Below, piece by piece: positions 1 to 8,321 of a stretch of DNA of 56,281 nucleotides (position 1 is the first letter of the stretch; every line of letters begins with the position of its first letter). Below the pieces are notes generated by a model that was not told the DNA's origin, searched no databases, and saw only the letters and a list, made by a program, of their open reading frames with translations. The position numbers and the translations under genes were made by a program. Source of the DNA: Pseudomonadota bacterium (GTDB taxonomy: Bacteria > Pseudomonadota > Gammaproteobacteria > Xanthomonadales > Rhodanobacteraceae); assembly GCA_021792975.1 (NCBI GenBank), contig JAJYTR010000011.1, forward strand, positions 1 to 56,281, in the 5' to 3' direction.

Positions 1-457
1 CGACGCACACGCGGCGCCTGCCTTGCGGGGATTCCGGCGCCGCGGTGACGCGCGCCGGCCGCAGCCGGTGCACGCGCGGTGCGGCGGCCAGCGCCTGTTC
101 CAGCGCGGCGCCCAGCGCGCGCGCCGGCACGGTCCAGCCCAGCGCGTCGAAGCCGGCGTCGGCGGCGCGCAGGTGCACGCTGCCGAATGTGCCGGCCCGG
201 CTGACCACGATTTCCCGGATCGGCTGCGCGGCATCGGCCAGATGCGGCCACACGCCCAGCGCACGCAGCCCGTTCACCGTGGCGCGTGCCAGCGCCAGAT
301 TGCGTTCCTCGTGCGGCGGCGCCTGCGTGCGCGGCGGCGCGGCTTCCACCAGCGTGCAGCCGATGCCGGCGGCATCGAGTGCCAGCGCCAGGCTGCTGCC
401 GACCAGTCCGCCGCCGGCGATCAGCACCGGCACCGTTTCGTGCTGCGATGTGCCCAT
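1..457 (-). CDS. ubiH: UbiH/UbiF-family FAD-dependent hydroxylase, N-terminal part (cut by window edge)
   Basis: The first 152 residues are visible; the rest lies off the left edge. The start reads MGTSQHETVPVLIAGGG. A dinucleotide-binding fold with GGGLVG at residues 15-20 and an acidic residue (E38) closing the second strand shows FAD binding, and RNLALARATVNGL followed by LGVW matches the ring-hydroxylase family that includes UbiH, UbiF and VisC. By family these flavoproteins hydroxylate the ubiquinone ring. Which of the hydroxylases it is cannot be decided from the N-terminus; UbiH is the best guess. It is divergent from the CobC-like gene, with about 45 bases between the two starts. Confidence 0.8.
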   Translation of the reverse strand, partial: MGTSQHETVPVLIAGGGLVGSSLALALDAAGIGCTLVEAAPPRTQAPPHEERNLALARATVNGLRALGVWPHLADAAQPIREIVVSRAGTFGSVHLRAADAGFDALGWTVPARALGAALEQALAAAPRVHRLRPARVTAAPESPQGRRRVCV

Positions 458-503
458 GCATGCATGATACGCGGCGTCCACGGGCGGCGAGGTGCGGGTC
501 GGC

Positions 504-1118
504 ATGGAACTGGTGCTGGTACGTTGCGGTGCGGCCGACGCCGCACCCGGCATCCTCGCCGGCCAGGCGCCGCTGCCGCTGGCCGACCGCGGCTTCGCCG
601 CGCTGGAGCGGCTGGCCGCAAGCTGGATCGGCCCCTCGCCGCGCCTGCTGTACTGCTCCGACCTGCGCCGCGCACGCCAGGGTGCGCAGGTGCTGGCCGC
701 GCGGTTCGCGCTGGATGCGCTGCCCGATCCGCGCCTGCGCGCGCTGGACCTGGGCCGCTGGAACGGCGCCAACTTCGGCGCGGTCGGCGCGCAGCAACCG
801 CAGGCCTGGCGCGACTGGAACGCCGACTGGGTGGGTCACGCGCCCCCCGGCGGCGAGCGCTGGCTGGAACTGGCCGCGCGCGTGCGCGCCTGGCTGGCCG
901 GCCTGGCCGACCGCGACCTGCCCGCGATGGGCGAGCAGCGCGTGCTGGCGCTGACCCACGAGAGCACGCTGCGCGCGCTGCTGTCCGAAGTGCTGGAGCT
1001 GTCGCCGCAGGCGGCGCAGCGGCTGCGCTTCGAGCCGGCCTGCGCCAGCGCGCTGCGGCTGGAGGCTGCGCGCTTTGAAGTATCCTATTTGAATAGCCCG
1101 CAGTTTCTGCCGCCCTGA
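504..1118 (+). CDS. CobC-like histidine phosphatase superfamily protein with altered active site
   Basis: 204 residues from ATG 504, which has GGCGAGG upstream; a GTG at 492 is an alternative start. The whole chain resembles alpha-ribazole phosphatase CobC: GQAPLPLADRG near residue 20, SDLRRARQ near 52, an AW...DW segment near 101, LTHESTLRALL near 150 and YLNS near the end. The usual RHG(E/T) signature near the N-terminus is instead RCG: residue 8, the histidine nucleophile in active members, is cysteine (codon TGC). The expected glutamate of the NE(M/L)xFG region is alanine (ALDLGRWNG). The second histidine (H152) and the phosphate-pocket arginines remain. Its neighbours, a membrane protein and a PduO adenosyltransferase, suggest a cobalamin context. 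It may be a pseudoenzyme or have changed chemistry. Confidence 0.8.
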   Translation: MELVLVRCGAADAAPGILAGQAPLPLADRGFAALERLAASWIGPSPRLLYCSDLRRARQGAQVLAARFALDALPDPRLRALDLGRWNGANFGAVGAQQPQAWRDWNADWVGHAPPGGERWLELAARVRAWLAGLADRDLPAMGEQRVLALTHESTLRALLSEVLELSPQAAQRLRFEPACASALRLEAARFEVSYLNSPQFLPP

Positions 1119-1134
1119 CCATTCCGGATCCGCC

Positions 1135-1698
1135 ATGCCCGAAGCGGTTGCCCGTCTGTTCCATCCGCGCGCGTTGACCCTCGGCGCCCTGATCGCGCTG
1201 GCCGTCGCCACGCGGCTGGTGATCTTCTTCTTCCCCGGGGTGATCCCCTACAACTTCACGCCGGTGGAGGCGCTGGGCCTGTTCGGCGGCGCCTGGTTCG
1301 CCGACCGCCGCAGCGCCTTCATCGTGCCGCTGGCGGCGATGGCCCTCGCCGACCTGGTCATCGGCCTGTACCCGCTGCTGCCGCTGGTGTACGCCTGCAT
1401 CGCCGGCAGCGTGCTGCTGGGCTTCCGGCTGCGCGCGCGGCGCGGCGCACGGCGCGTCGGCCTGGCGGCGATCGCCAGCAGCACCGGTTTCTACGTGGTC
1501 ACCAACTTCGGCGTGTGGGCGACTTCGGGGATGTACCCGCACACCCTGGCAGGGCTCGCCGCCTGCTACGTGGCGGGGCTGCCGTTCTATCCGGCCACGC
1601 TGGCCGGGACGCTGCTGTGGAGCGGCGCGCTGTTCGGCGGCTACGCGCTGCTGGCGCAACGCTTCCCGGTGCTGCGCGCGGCGCCCGCCGCCGGCTAG
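1135..1698 (+). CDS. Small integral membrane protein, DUF6580 / ECF S-component-like
   Basis: 187 residues, mostly hydrophobic, with about five or six predicted membrane segments (near residues 14-36, 43-55, 62-95, 108-128, 136-150 and 152-175). The conserved-looking blocks YNFTPVEALGLFGGA near residue 42 and FYVVTNFGVWA near 120, followed by an MYP and an AACYVAGLPF segment, are those I associate with the DUF6580 family, whose fold resembles substrate-binding subunits of vitamin ECF transporters. It lies 16 bases after the CobC-like gene and 10 bases before the cobalamin adenosyltransferase, so a role in uptake of a corrinoid or related vitamin is plausible but inferred. No ECF ATPase or T subunit gene is in this window. 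Confidence 0.7.
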   Translation: MPEAVARLFHPRALTLGALIALAVATRLVIFFFPGVIPYNFTPVEALGLFGGAWFADRRSAFIVPLAAMALADLVIGLYPLLPLVYACIAGSVLLGFRLRARRGARRVGLAAIASSTGFYVVTNFGVWATSGMYPHTLAGLAACYVAGLPFYPATLAGTLLWSGALFGGYALLAQRFPVLRAAPAAG

Positions 1699-1708
1699 CC
1701 GGACGGCC

Positions 1709-2266
1709 GTGGGCAACCGCCTCTCGAAGATCTACACGCGCACGGGCGACGACGGCAGCACCGGCCTGGGCGACGGCACGCGCACGGCCAAGGACTCGGC
1801 GCGCGTGGCCGCCTACGGCAGCGTGGACGAGCTGAACAGCGTGCTGGGCCTGCTGCTGGCCGCCCCCGGCCTGCCCGACGCCATCGCGGCGCAGCTGACG
1901 CGCATCCAGCACACGCTGTTCGATCTCGGCGGCGAGCTGTGCATCCCCGGCACGGCGCTGATCGAACAGTCCGACGTCGACTGGCTGGAGCAGACGCTGG
2001 ACGGGCACAACGCCGCCTTGCCGCCGCTGCGGGATTTCATCCTGCCCGGCGGCGGCCCGGCCGCGGCCACCTGCCACCTGGCGCGCACGGTGTGCCGCCG
2101 TGCCGAGCGCGAGGTGGTGACGCTGGCGCGCGCGGAGGGCGTGCGTGGCGAGCCGCTGCGCTATCTCAACCGTCTCTCCGACCTGTTGTTCGTGCTGGCG
2201 CGCGTGCTGGCGCGCGCGCACGGCGCGGGCGAGGTGCTCTGGCGACACCGGCACCGGCGCGCGTGA
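1709..2266 (+). CDS. Cob(I)yrinic acid a,c-diamide adenosyltransferase, PduO type
   Basis: 185 residues from a GTG start. The ATP-binding N-terminal motif YTRTGDDGSTGLG sits at residues 9-21, SVDELNSVLG near 38, and the C-terminal RYLNRLSDLLFVLAR near 150 is the family signature for ATP and cobalamin binding. The enzyme transfers the 5'-deoxyadenosyl group of ATP to cob(I)alamin, making coenzyme B12 in the cytoplasm. Length matches the single-domain PduO/MMAB family. It follows the membrane protein by 10 bases, and its TGA overlaps the beginning of the next frame (GTGA at 2263-2266), so the set from 504 to 3201 looks like one transcription unit. Confidence 0.93.
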   Translation: MGNRLSKIYTRTGDDGSTGLGDGTRTAKDSARVAAYGSVDELNSVLGLLLAAPGLPDAIAAQLTRIQHTLFDLGGELCIPGTALIEQSDVDWLEQTLDGHNAALPPLRDFILPGGGPAAATCHLARTVCRRAEREVVTLARAEGVRGEPLRYLNRLSDLLFVLARVLARAHGAGEVLWRHRHRRA

Positions 2267-2268
2267 GC

Positions 2269-3201
2269 ATGCTGCGGCTGTACACGCACCCCGACTGCCT
2301 GGCGCACCAGCCCGGCCCCGGCCATCCGGAATCGCCGGCGCGCCTGCGCACGGTGCTGGCGGCGCTGGACCACGACCGTTTCGCGCGACTGGACCGCTGC
2401 GAGGCGCCGGCGGTCACCGCCGCGCAACTGGCGCGCGTGCACGAGGCGGCGATGCTGGCGCGCATCGAGGCCGCCGCCGCCGAGGCGGCGCGCAACGGCG
2501 CCGGCGTAGCGCTGGATGCCGACACCGTGCTGGGCCCGCACAGCATCGAGGCGGCACGGCGCGCCGCCGGTGCGGCGGTGGCCGCGGTGGACGCCGTGCT
2601 GGCCGGCGCCTGCCGGCACGCGTTCTGCGCCGTGCGGCCGCCGGGACATCACGCCACGCCGCAGCAGGCGATGGGCTTCTGCATCTACAACAGCGTGGCG
2701 GTGGGCGCGGCGCATGCGCTGGCGGCGCACGGACTGGCGCGCGTGGCCATCGCCGATTTCGACGTCCACCACGGCAACGGCACGCAGGCGTACGCCGCCG
2801 GCGAACCGCGCGTGCTGTACCTCTCCAGCCACCAGAGTCCGCTGTATCCGGGCACCGGCGAACACGGCGAACACGACCCCGGCAACGTGCTCAACGCGCC
2901 GCTGCCGCCGGGCAGCGGCGGCGCGGCGTTCCGCGCGGTCTGGGATGAGCGGCTGCTGCCGCGCCTGGCGGCGTTCCGGCCGCAGCTGATCCTGGTCTCC
3001 GCCGGTTTCGACGCGCACCGCCTGGACCCGCTGGCCGATCTCGACCTGGGCCACGAGGACTACGCCTGGATCGGCACCCGCCTGGCGCACCTGGCCGATG
3101 CCCACTGCGGCGGCCGGCTGGTATCGGTGCTGGAAGGCGGCTACAGCCTCAGCGCGCTGACCGGCGCGGTGCCGGCCTATCTGCAGCCGCAACTGGATTG
3201 A
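2269..3201 (+). CDS. Histone deacetylase family protein (acetylpolyamine amidohydrolase-like)
   Basis: 310 residues from ATG 2269; a GTG two codons earlier (2263) overlaps the stop of the previous gene. The arginase/deacetylase fold signature is complete: CAVRPPGHHA near residue 123 (charge-relay histidines), DFDVHHGNGTQ near 165 with zinc-ligand Asp and His, SAGFDAHRLDPL near 245 with the third ligand, and EGGYS near 292. Bacterial members remove acetyl groups from polyamines, acetoin-related substrates or lysines; the actual substrate cannot be read here. Position after pduO suggests co-transcription, but no functional tie to cobalamin is evident. Confidence 0.88.
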   Translation: MLRLYTHPDCLAHQPGPGHPESPARLRTVLAALDHDRFARLDRCEAPAVTAAQLARVHEAAMLARIEAAAAEAARNGAGVALDADTVLGPHSIEAARRAAGAAVAAVDAVLAGACRHAFCAVRPPGHHATPQQAMGFCIYNSVAVGAAHALAAHGLARVAIADFDVHHGNGTQAYAAGEPRVLYLSSHQSPLYPGTGEHGEHDPGNVLNAPLPPGSGGAAFRAVWDERLLPRLAAFRPQLILVSAGFDAHRLDPLADLDLGHEDYAWIGTRLAHLADAHCGGRLVSVLEGGYSLSALTGAVPAYLQPQLD

Positions 3202-3636
3202 TCAATCCGCGGCGGCGCCCGCCCGCGGCCGGAAGTCCAGCGCCAGCGAGTTGATGCAATAGCGCAGGCCGACGGGAGGCGGCCCGTCCGCGAACACGTG
3301 GCCCAGATGCGAATCGCAGCGCGCGCAGCGCACTTCGGTGCGGCGCATGCCGTGGCGGTCGTCGGGGCGTTCGCTCACCGCGGCGGCCGCGGCCGGCTGC
3401 CGGAAGCTGGGCCAGCCCGAGCCGGAATCGTACTTGTCCCGCGAATCGAACAGCGTGCCGCCGCAGGCCACGCACACGTAGGTGCCGTCGGCATGATGGT
3501 GGTACCAGCGTCCGCTGAAGGGCGCCTCGGTGGCCGCGCAGCGGCACACGGCATACTGCTCGGCGCTGAGCCTCGCACGCAGTGTGTCTTCGTCGAAGGC
3601 GGCGGGATCGTTCACGGCATCGGCTCCCGGATGCAA
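3202..3636 (-). CDS. msrB: Peptide-methionine (R)-S-oxide reductase MsrB
   Basis: 144 residues from ATG 3636. A GTG at 3615 with GGAG eight bases upstream would give a 137-residue protein starting at the usual family position, and may be the true start. MsrB reduces methionine-R-sulfoxide in proteins, using thioredoxin. Seen: the motif EAPFSG near residue 37, YVCVACG and CARCDSHLGHVF (two CxxC pairs that hold structural zinc), SGSGWPSF near 72, and the catalytic cysteine in RYCINS near 125. No signal peptide, so cytoplasmic. It is convergent with the deacetylase-like gene (stops adjacent at 3201/3202) and divergent from lptD, 35 bases away. Confidence 0.95.
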   Translation of the reverse strand: MHPGADAVNDPAAFDEDTLRARLSAEQYAVCRCAATEAPFSGRWYHHHADGTYVCVACGGTLFDSRDKYDSGSGWPSFRQPAAAAAVSERPDDRHGMRRTEVRCARCDSHLGHVFADGPPPVGLRYCINSLALDFRPRAGAAAD

Positions 3637-3671
3637 AAGCCATCTGCTAGCTTACGCGCCTCTCCCTGGGA

Positions 3672-5963
3672 ATGCCCCGCGTGCCCTGTCCGCCCTCGCG
3701 GCCGCGCCTGCGGCTGATCAGTCTGGCGCTGGCCCTGGCGCTGCCCGCGGCAGGCCCGGCGGCGGCGGCGCCGGATGCCGGCGACGCCCGCGCCTGCACG
3801 CCCGGCACGCCGGGCTGCGCGGCACCGCGCTGGAACTGGACGCAGTGCCGGCGCAACGACCTGCTGGATTTCTACACGCCCGGCCTGCCGGCGACGGCGC
3901 GCACGCAGAACGCGCAGCAGCCGGTCCGAGTGAGCGCCGCGCATGCCGACAGCCGCGACGGCGAGCACTACGCGCTGCGCGGCCAGGTGCGCCTGCAACG
4001 CGGCGACCAGCTGCTGCAGGCACCCGGCGTCGACTACACCCGCGGCAGCACCGCCTACCGCGCTTTCGGCAACGGCCAGGCCCGCCAGGTCACCTACCAG
4101 GACCGCAGCCTGCTGCTGGCGGCGCGCGGGATCCACGGCACCACCACGCCGCAGCGCGCCGACGCCGAAGACGTGCGCTACCAGCTGCTGCGCTCGCGCG
4201 GCAACGGCTATGCGCGCAGCGTGCAGGTGCTGGACGCCGCGCGCAGCCGCTACACGGACGCCACCTTCAGCACCTGCGATCCCGACAGCCGGCTGTGGTG
4301 GCTGCAGGGGCGGCGCTTCGACATCGACCACGACACCGGCATCGGCGTGGCGCACGACGTGAGCATGCGCTTCCTGGGCGTGCCGTTCCTGTGGCTGCCG
4401 TGGATGCGCTTTCCGGTCAACGGCCAGCGCATGAGCGGGTTCCTGGCGCCCAGCTTCGGCGGCTCGGGCAACAGCGGCACCTACCTGCGCGTGCCCTACT
4501 ACCTCAACCTCGCGCCCAACTACGACGCCACGCTCGATCCCGCCTACTACGGCCGCCGCGGCTTCATGCTGGGCGGACAGTTCCGCTACCTGGCCGGCAT
4601 CGGCAGCGGCCAGTTCGATTTCACCTACATGCCGCACGACCGGCTGTACGGCGGCAAACGCTGGTCGTTGCAATACCGGGACCACACGCCGCTGGTGCCG
4701 GGCTGGAGCTTCAACGCCGACATCAACCGCGTCAGCGACAACACCTACTTCGAGGATTTCGGCAACAGCCTCGCGCTGGCCGCCACCAGCCTGCTGGGCT
4801 CCAGCGCCTATCTCGACGGCAGCGGCTCGTGGTGGAACGCGGCGCTGGGCGTGGACACTTACCAGCTCACCGATCCCACCCTGCCCTATGGCGTGCAGCC
4901 CTACGCACGCATGCCGCGCGGCGTGCTCGACCTCGACATCCCGCTGCAGGGACCGTTCGTGTTCGGCCTGCGTAGCGAGGCGGTAGCCTTCCGCAAGCAC
5001 AACGCGCTGGAAGGCGACCGGCTGGACCTGTTCCCCTACCTCGAGGCGCCGCTGGAGGGCGCGGCGTGGTTCCTGCGCCCGCGCCTGGGCTACCGCTACA
5101 CGCGGTACTGGCTGCAGGGCAACAACGGCAACCCGCGGCGCGGCCTGCCCATCGCCTCGGTCGACGGCGGCCTGTACTTCGACCGCAGCGTGGATCTGTT
5201 CGGCCACCGCTACACGCAGACCCTGGAACCGCGCGCCTATTACCTGTACGTGCCCTACCGCAACCAGAACGGCCTGCCCATCTTCGATACCGCGCCGCTG
5301 ACCTTCGACTGGTGGAGCCTGTTCAGCAGCAACCAGTACACCGGCGCCGACCGCCAGGTGAACGCGAACAATCTCACCCTGGCGCTGAGCACGCGGCTGG
5401 TCGACAGCGAGGGCATCGAGCGCTTTTCGGCCGGCATCGGGCAGATCCGCTATTTTACGCCGCAGAGGGTGCAACTACCCGGCTACCCGGTCACCTACGA
5501 GAGCGGCTCGGCCTACGTCGGCATGCTCAGCGTGGGGCTGTCGCGCAACTGGAATCTGCAATGGACGCAGCAGTACGACCCCAGCCAGCACCGCACCACG
5601 GTCTCCACCATCGCCATCCAGCGGCGGCTGCGCGATGACGGCGTGCTGAACCTGGCCTACCGCTACCGCAACGGCCTGCTCGACCAGTACGACTTCTCCG
5701 CGCTGTGGCCCATCGACGGCGCGTGGAGTCTGGTGGGCCGCTGGGACTACTCGGTGCGCGACCGCAAGACGCTGGAGGCTTTCGGCGGCGTGGAGTGGGA
5801 CAGCTGCTGCGTCTCGGTGCGCGGCGTGGTGCGCCATTACGTGATCAATTACCAGGGCGCCACCACCGACGCCGTCATGTTCGAGGTGGTGTTCAAGGGG
5901 ATCGGCGGACTGGGTTCGCGCACGGGCCGCTTTCTCTCGCGTGCTATCCTTGGCTATCAATGA
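3672..5963 (+). CDS. lptD: LPS-assembly outer-membrane beta-barrel protein LptD
   Basis: 763 residues. A signal peptide (arginine-rich start then a hydrophobic alanine/leucine stretch to about residue 30), an OstA/LptA-like beta-jellyroll with GDQLLQAPGVDY and GNGQARQVTY, then a large barrel rich in alternating aromatic residues ending LGYQ. Cysteines early (CTPGTPGC, QCRR), mid-chain (STCDPDS) and a CC pair near the C-terminus (WDSCCVSV) match those that form the LptD disulfides. With LptE it inserts lipopolysaccharide into the outer leaflet. surA follows 34 bases later, as in many gammaproteobacteria, linking the barrel to its main periplasmic chaperone. Confidence 0.97.
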   Translation: MPRVPCPPSRPRLRLISLALALALPAAGPAAAAPDAGDARACTPGTPGCAAPRWNWTQCRRNDLLDFYTPGLPATARTQNAQQPVRVSAAHADSRDGEHYALRGQVRLQRGDQLLQAPGVDYTRGSTAYRAFGNGQARQVTYQDRSLLLAARGIHGTTTPQRADAEDVRYQLLRSRGNGYARSVQVLDAARSRYTDATFSTCDPDSRLWWLQGRRFDIDHDTGIGVAHDVSMRFLGVPFLWLPWMRFPVNGQRMSGFLAPSFGGSGNSGTYLRVPYYLNLAPNYDATLDPAYYGRRGFMLGGQFRYLAGIGSGQFDFTYMPHDRLYGGKRWSLQYRDHTPLVPGWSFNADINRVSDNTYFEDFGNSLALAATSLLGSSAYLDGSGSWWNAALGVDTYQLTDPTLPYGVQPYARMPRGVLDLDIPLQGPFVFGLRSEAVAFRKHNALEGDRLDLFPYLEAPLEGAAWFLRPRLGYRYTRYWLQGNNGNPRRGLPIASVDGGLYFDRSVDLFGHRYTQTLEPRAYYLYVPYRNQNGLPIFDTAPLTFDWWSLFSSNQYTGADRQVNANNLTLALSTRLVDSEGIERFSAGIGQIRYFTPQRVQLPGYPVTYESGSAYVGMLSVGLSRNWNLQWTQQYDPSQHRTTVSTIAIQRRLRDDGVLNLAYRYRNGLLDQYDFSALWPIDGAWSLVGRWDYSVRDRKTLEAFGGVEWDSCCVSVRGVVRHYVINYQGATTDAVMFEVVFKGIGGLGSRTGRFLSRAILGYQ

Positions 5964-5997
5964 TTTCCGCCGCATCGCGGCCGTGAGCAAGCCCCCC

Positions 5998-7320
5998 ATG
6001 AAGCGCATCTCCGCCCTCCTCGTGCTGGCGCTGGCCGCCGTTTTGCCGTCCCCCGCGCAGGCGCAGCTGCTGCAGCCGCTGCAGCCGCTGGACCGTATCG
6101 TGGCGGTGGTCAATGACGGCGTGGTGCTGCAGAGCGAACTCGGCGCCGCGCTGGCCCAGGTGCGCCAGCAGTTCGCGCAGAACCCGCAGGCGCTGCCGCC
6201 CACACCGGTGCTGGAACACCAGGTGCTGGAGCGCCTGATCCTGATGAAGCTGCAGGAACAGCGCGCCGAGGAAAACGGCATCCGCGCCAGCGACCAGGAG
6301 ATCGACGCCGCGGTGCAGACCATCGCGCAAAACAACCACATGGACATCACCCAGCTGCGCGCGGCACTGGCGCAACAGGGCATCGACTACACCGCGTTCC
6401 GCAAGCAGATCGCCGAGCAGATCATGGTCCAGAAGCTGCGCGAGAATGTGATCCGCGGCACCGTGCACGTCAGCGACGCCGAGGTCAGCAACCTGGTCAA
6501 CAGTCCGCTGTTCAAGGCCGGCGAGGTCAACATCGGGCAGATCCTGATCGCCGTTCCCGAGGGCGCCACGCCGCAGCAGGTCAGCGCCGCGCAGGCCAGG
6601 GCCGCGGAGGTCGAGAAGGCGATCGCCGGCGGCATGGACTTCAAGGCCGCCGCCATCCGCTACTCGCAGGCGCCCAACGCGCTGGAAGGCGGCAGCGTGG
6701 GCTGGCGCCGCGTCGACGAGCTGCCGCCGGCGCTGGCCGATCTGGTGGTGAAGATGCAGCCCGGCCAGGTGACCCCGCCGCTGCGCGCGCCCGAGGGCTT
6801 CTACATCCTCAAGCTGGAAGGCCGGCGTCCCGCGCCGCCGGTCATCGTTACCGAGTACCACGCGCGCGATCTGCTGATCAAGACCTCGCCCACGCTGGAC
6901 AGCGCGCAGGCCAAGGCGAAGATCGAGGCGCTGCGCCAGCAGATCGTTTCCGGCAAGGCGCATTTCGCCGAACTGGCGCGCAAGGACTCGCAGGACGACA
7001 GCACCGCCAACGTCGGCGGCGACATGGGCTGGTTCCAGCCGCAGCAGTGGGGCGCGGTGGTGGCCGCGGCCCTGCCCACGCTGAAGGACAACGAAATCAG
7101 CACGCCGCTGCAGGTACCCGAAGGCTGGCTGCTGGTGCAGCGGCTGGGCCAGCGCACGGTCGACCGCACCGTGCAGGCGCAGCGCGAACAGGCGCGCATG
7201 GCCATCGGCAACCGCAAGGCCGAGGAGGCCTACAACAATTTCCTGCGCGACCTGCGCGCCAGCGCGTACGTGCGCATCCTGCTGCCCGGCGCCAAGGACG
7301 CCGCCAGCAGCGCCGGCTGA
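5998..7320 (+). CDS. surA: Periplasmic chaperone / peptidyl-prolyl isomerase SurA
   Basis: 440 residues from ATG 5998, chosen because it begins a clean signal peptide (MKRISALLVLALA, cleavage near AQAQ); upstream in-frame codons would extend into the lptD end. The N-terminal chaperone domain starts at LDRIVAVVNDGVVLQSEL, followed by two parvulin (PpiC) domains: the first around GEVNIGQILIA to GFYILKLEGR, the second around TEYHARDLLI to EGWLLVQRLG, each with the typical GGDMGW / GGSVGW turns. SurA escorts beta-barrel proteins, including LptD, to the Bam complex. Length matches the family. Confidence 0.97.
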   Translation: MKRISALLVLALAAVLPSPAQAQLLQPLQPLDRIVAVVNDGVVLQSELGAALAQVRQQFAQNPQALPPTPVLEHQVLERLILMKLQEQRAEENGIRASDQEIDAAVQTIAQNNHMDITQLRAALAQQGIDYTAFRKQIAEQIMVQKLRENVIRGTVHVSDAEVSNLVNSPLFKAGEVNIGQILIAVPEGATPQQVSAAQARAAEVEKAIAGGMDFKAAAIRYSQAPNALEGGSVGWRRVDELPPALADLVVKMQPGQVTPPLRAPEGFYILKLEGRRPAPPVIVTEYHARDLLIKTSPTLDSAQAKAKIEALRQQIVSGKAHFAELARKDSQDDSTANVGGDMGWFQPQQWGAVVAAALPTLKDNEISTPLQVPEGWLLVQRLGQRTVDRTVQAQREQARMAIGNRKAEEAYNNFLRDLRASAYVRILLPGAKDAASSAG

Positions 7321-7325
7321 AATCC

Positions 7326-8321
7326 GTGGACCAACCCCCGCGTCTGCTACTGACGCCGGGCGAGCCCGCGGGGATCGGTCCGGAACTGGTGGTGCGCCTG
7401 GCGCACGCCGGAGTGCCGGCCCCTGTGGTCGCCTGCTGCGACCCCGGCCTGCTGCAGCGCGCGGCGCGGCGCCTGGACCTGGCGCTGCATCTGCACGACG
7501 CCGATGCCGCGGCCCCGGCGCGACCCGCGCCCGGCGTGCTGGGCGTGCTGCCGGTCGCGTTGCGTCAGCCGGAAACGCCGGGCCGCCCCGATCCGCGCAA
7601 CGCGTCCTATGTGCTGGAGACGCTGGACCGCGCCAGCGATGCCTGCCGGCAGGGCCGGTACGCGGCACTGGTGACCGGACCGGTGCACAAGGCCGTCATC
7701 AACGAGGCCGGCATCGCCTTCAGCGGCCACACCGAGTATTTCGCCGCGCGTACCGCCAGCGAGGTACTGATGCTGCTGGCAGGGCCGCGCCTGCGCGTGG
7801 CGCTGGCCACCACGCATCTGCCGCTGGCCGCGGTACCGGCGGCGCTGACGGCCGGGCGCCTGCAGCAGGCGCTGCGCATTCTGCACGCCGGGCTGCAGCG
7901 CGACTTCGGCATCGCCGTGCCGCGCATCGCCGTGCTGGGCCTCAACCCGCACGCCGGCGAGGACGGCCACCTCGGCCGCGAGGAACTGGACGTGATCATC
8001 CCGGCGCTGCAGCCGCTGCGCGCGCAGGGCATGCATCTGCTGGGACCGCTGCCGGCCGACACCGCGTTCACGCCGGCCGCGCGCGCGCGCTGCGACGCGG
8101 TGCTGGCCATGTACCACGACCAGGCGCTGCCGGTGCTGAAGAGCGAGGCATTCGACACCGGCGTCAACATCACCCTCGGCCTGCCCTACGTGCGCACCTC
8201 GGTCGACCACGGCACCGGGCTGGACATCGCCGGCCGCGGCATGGCCGACTCCTCGAGCCTGTGCAGCGCCGCGCGATGCGCGCTGCAACTGGCCGCAGCG
8301 CGGGCGCACGCGCCGGCATGA
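7326..8321 (+). CDS. pdxA: 4-hydroxythreonine-4-phosphate dehydrogenase PdxA
   Basis: 331 residues from GTG 7326, six bases after the surA stop; the chain then opens with LLTPGEPAGIGPEL, the family's conserved N-terminus. The metal-binding histidines fall in SGHTEYFA near residue 137, LNPHAGEDG near 209 and MYHDQALPVLK near 262, and the closing block SVDHGTGLDIAG is diagnostic. The enzyme makes 3-amino-2-oxopropyl phosphate for pyridoxal phosphate synthesis. Its stop overlaps the ksgA start (ATGA), the same surA-pdxA-ksgA order as in Escherichia coli. Confidence 0.96.
   Translation: MDQPPRLLLTPGEPAGIGPELVVRLAHAGVPAPVVACCDPGLLQRAARRLDLALHLHDADAAAPARPAPGVLGVLPVALRQPETPGRPDPRNASYVLETLDRASDACRQGRYAALVTGPVHKAVINEAGIAFSGHTEYFAARTASEVLMLLAGPRLRVALATTHLPLAAVPAALTAGRLQQALRILHAGLQRDFGIAVPRIAVLGLNPHAGEDGHLGREELDVIIPALQPLRAQGMHLLGPLPADTAFTPAARARCDAVLAMYHDQALPVLKSEAFDTGVNITLGLPYVRTSVDHGTGLDIAGRGMADSSSLCSAARCALQLAAARAHAPA

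Noticed and set aside
421-1716. Minus-strand open frame (431 codons) over the CobC-like and membrane genes
   Set aside because: Arginine/alanine-rich antisense reading; the plus-strand genes have clear family similarity.
3612-5474. Minus-strand open frame (620 codons) opposite lptD
   Set aside because: Shadow of lptD, biased composition, no motifs.
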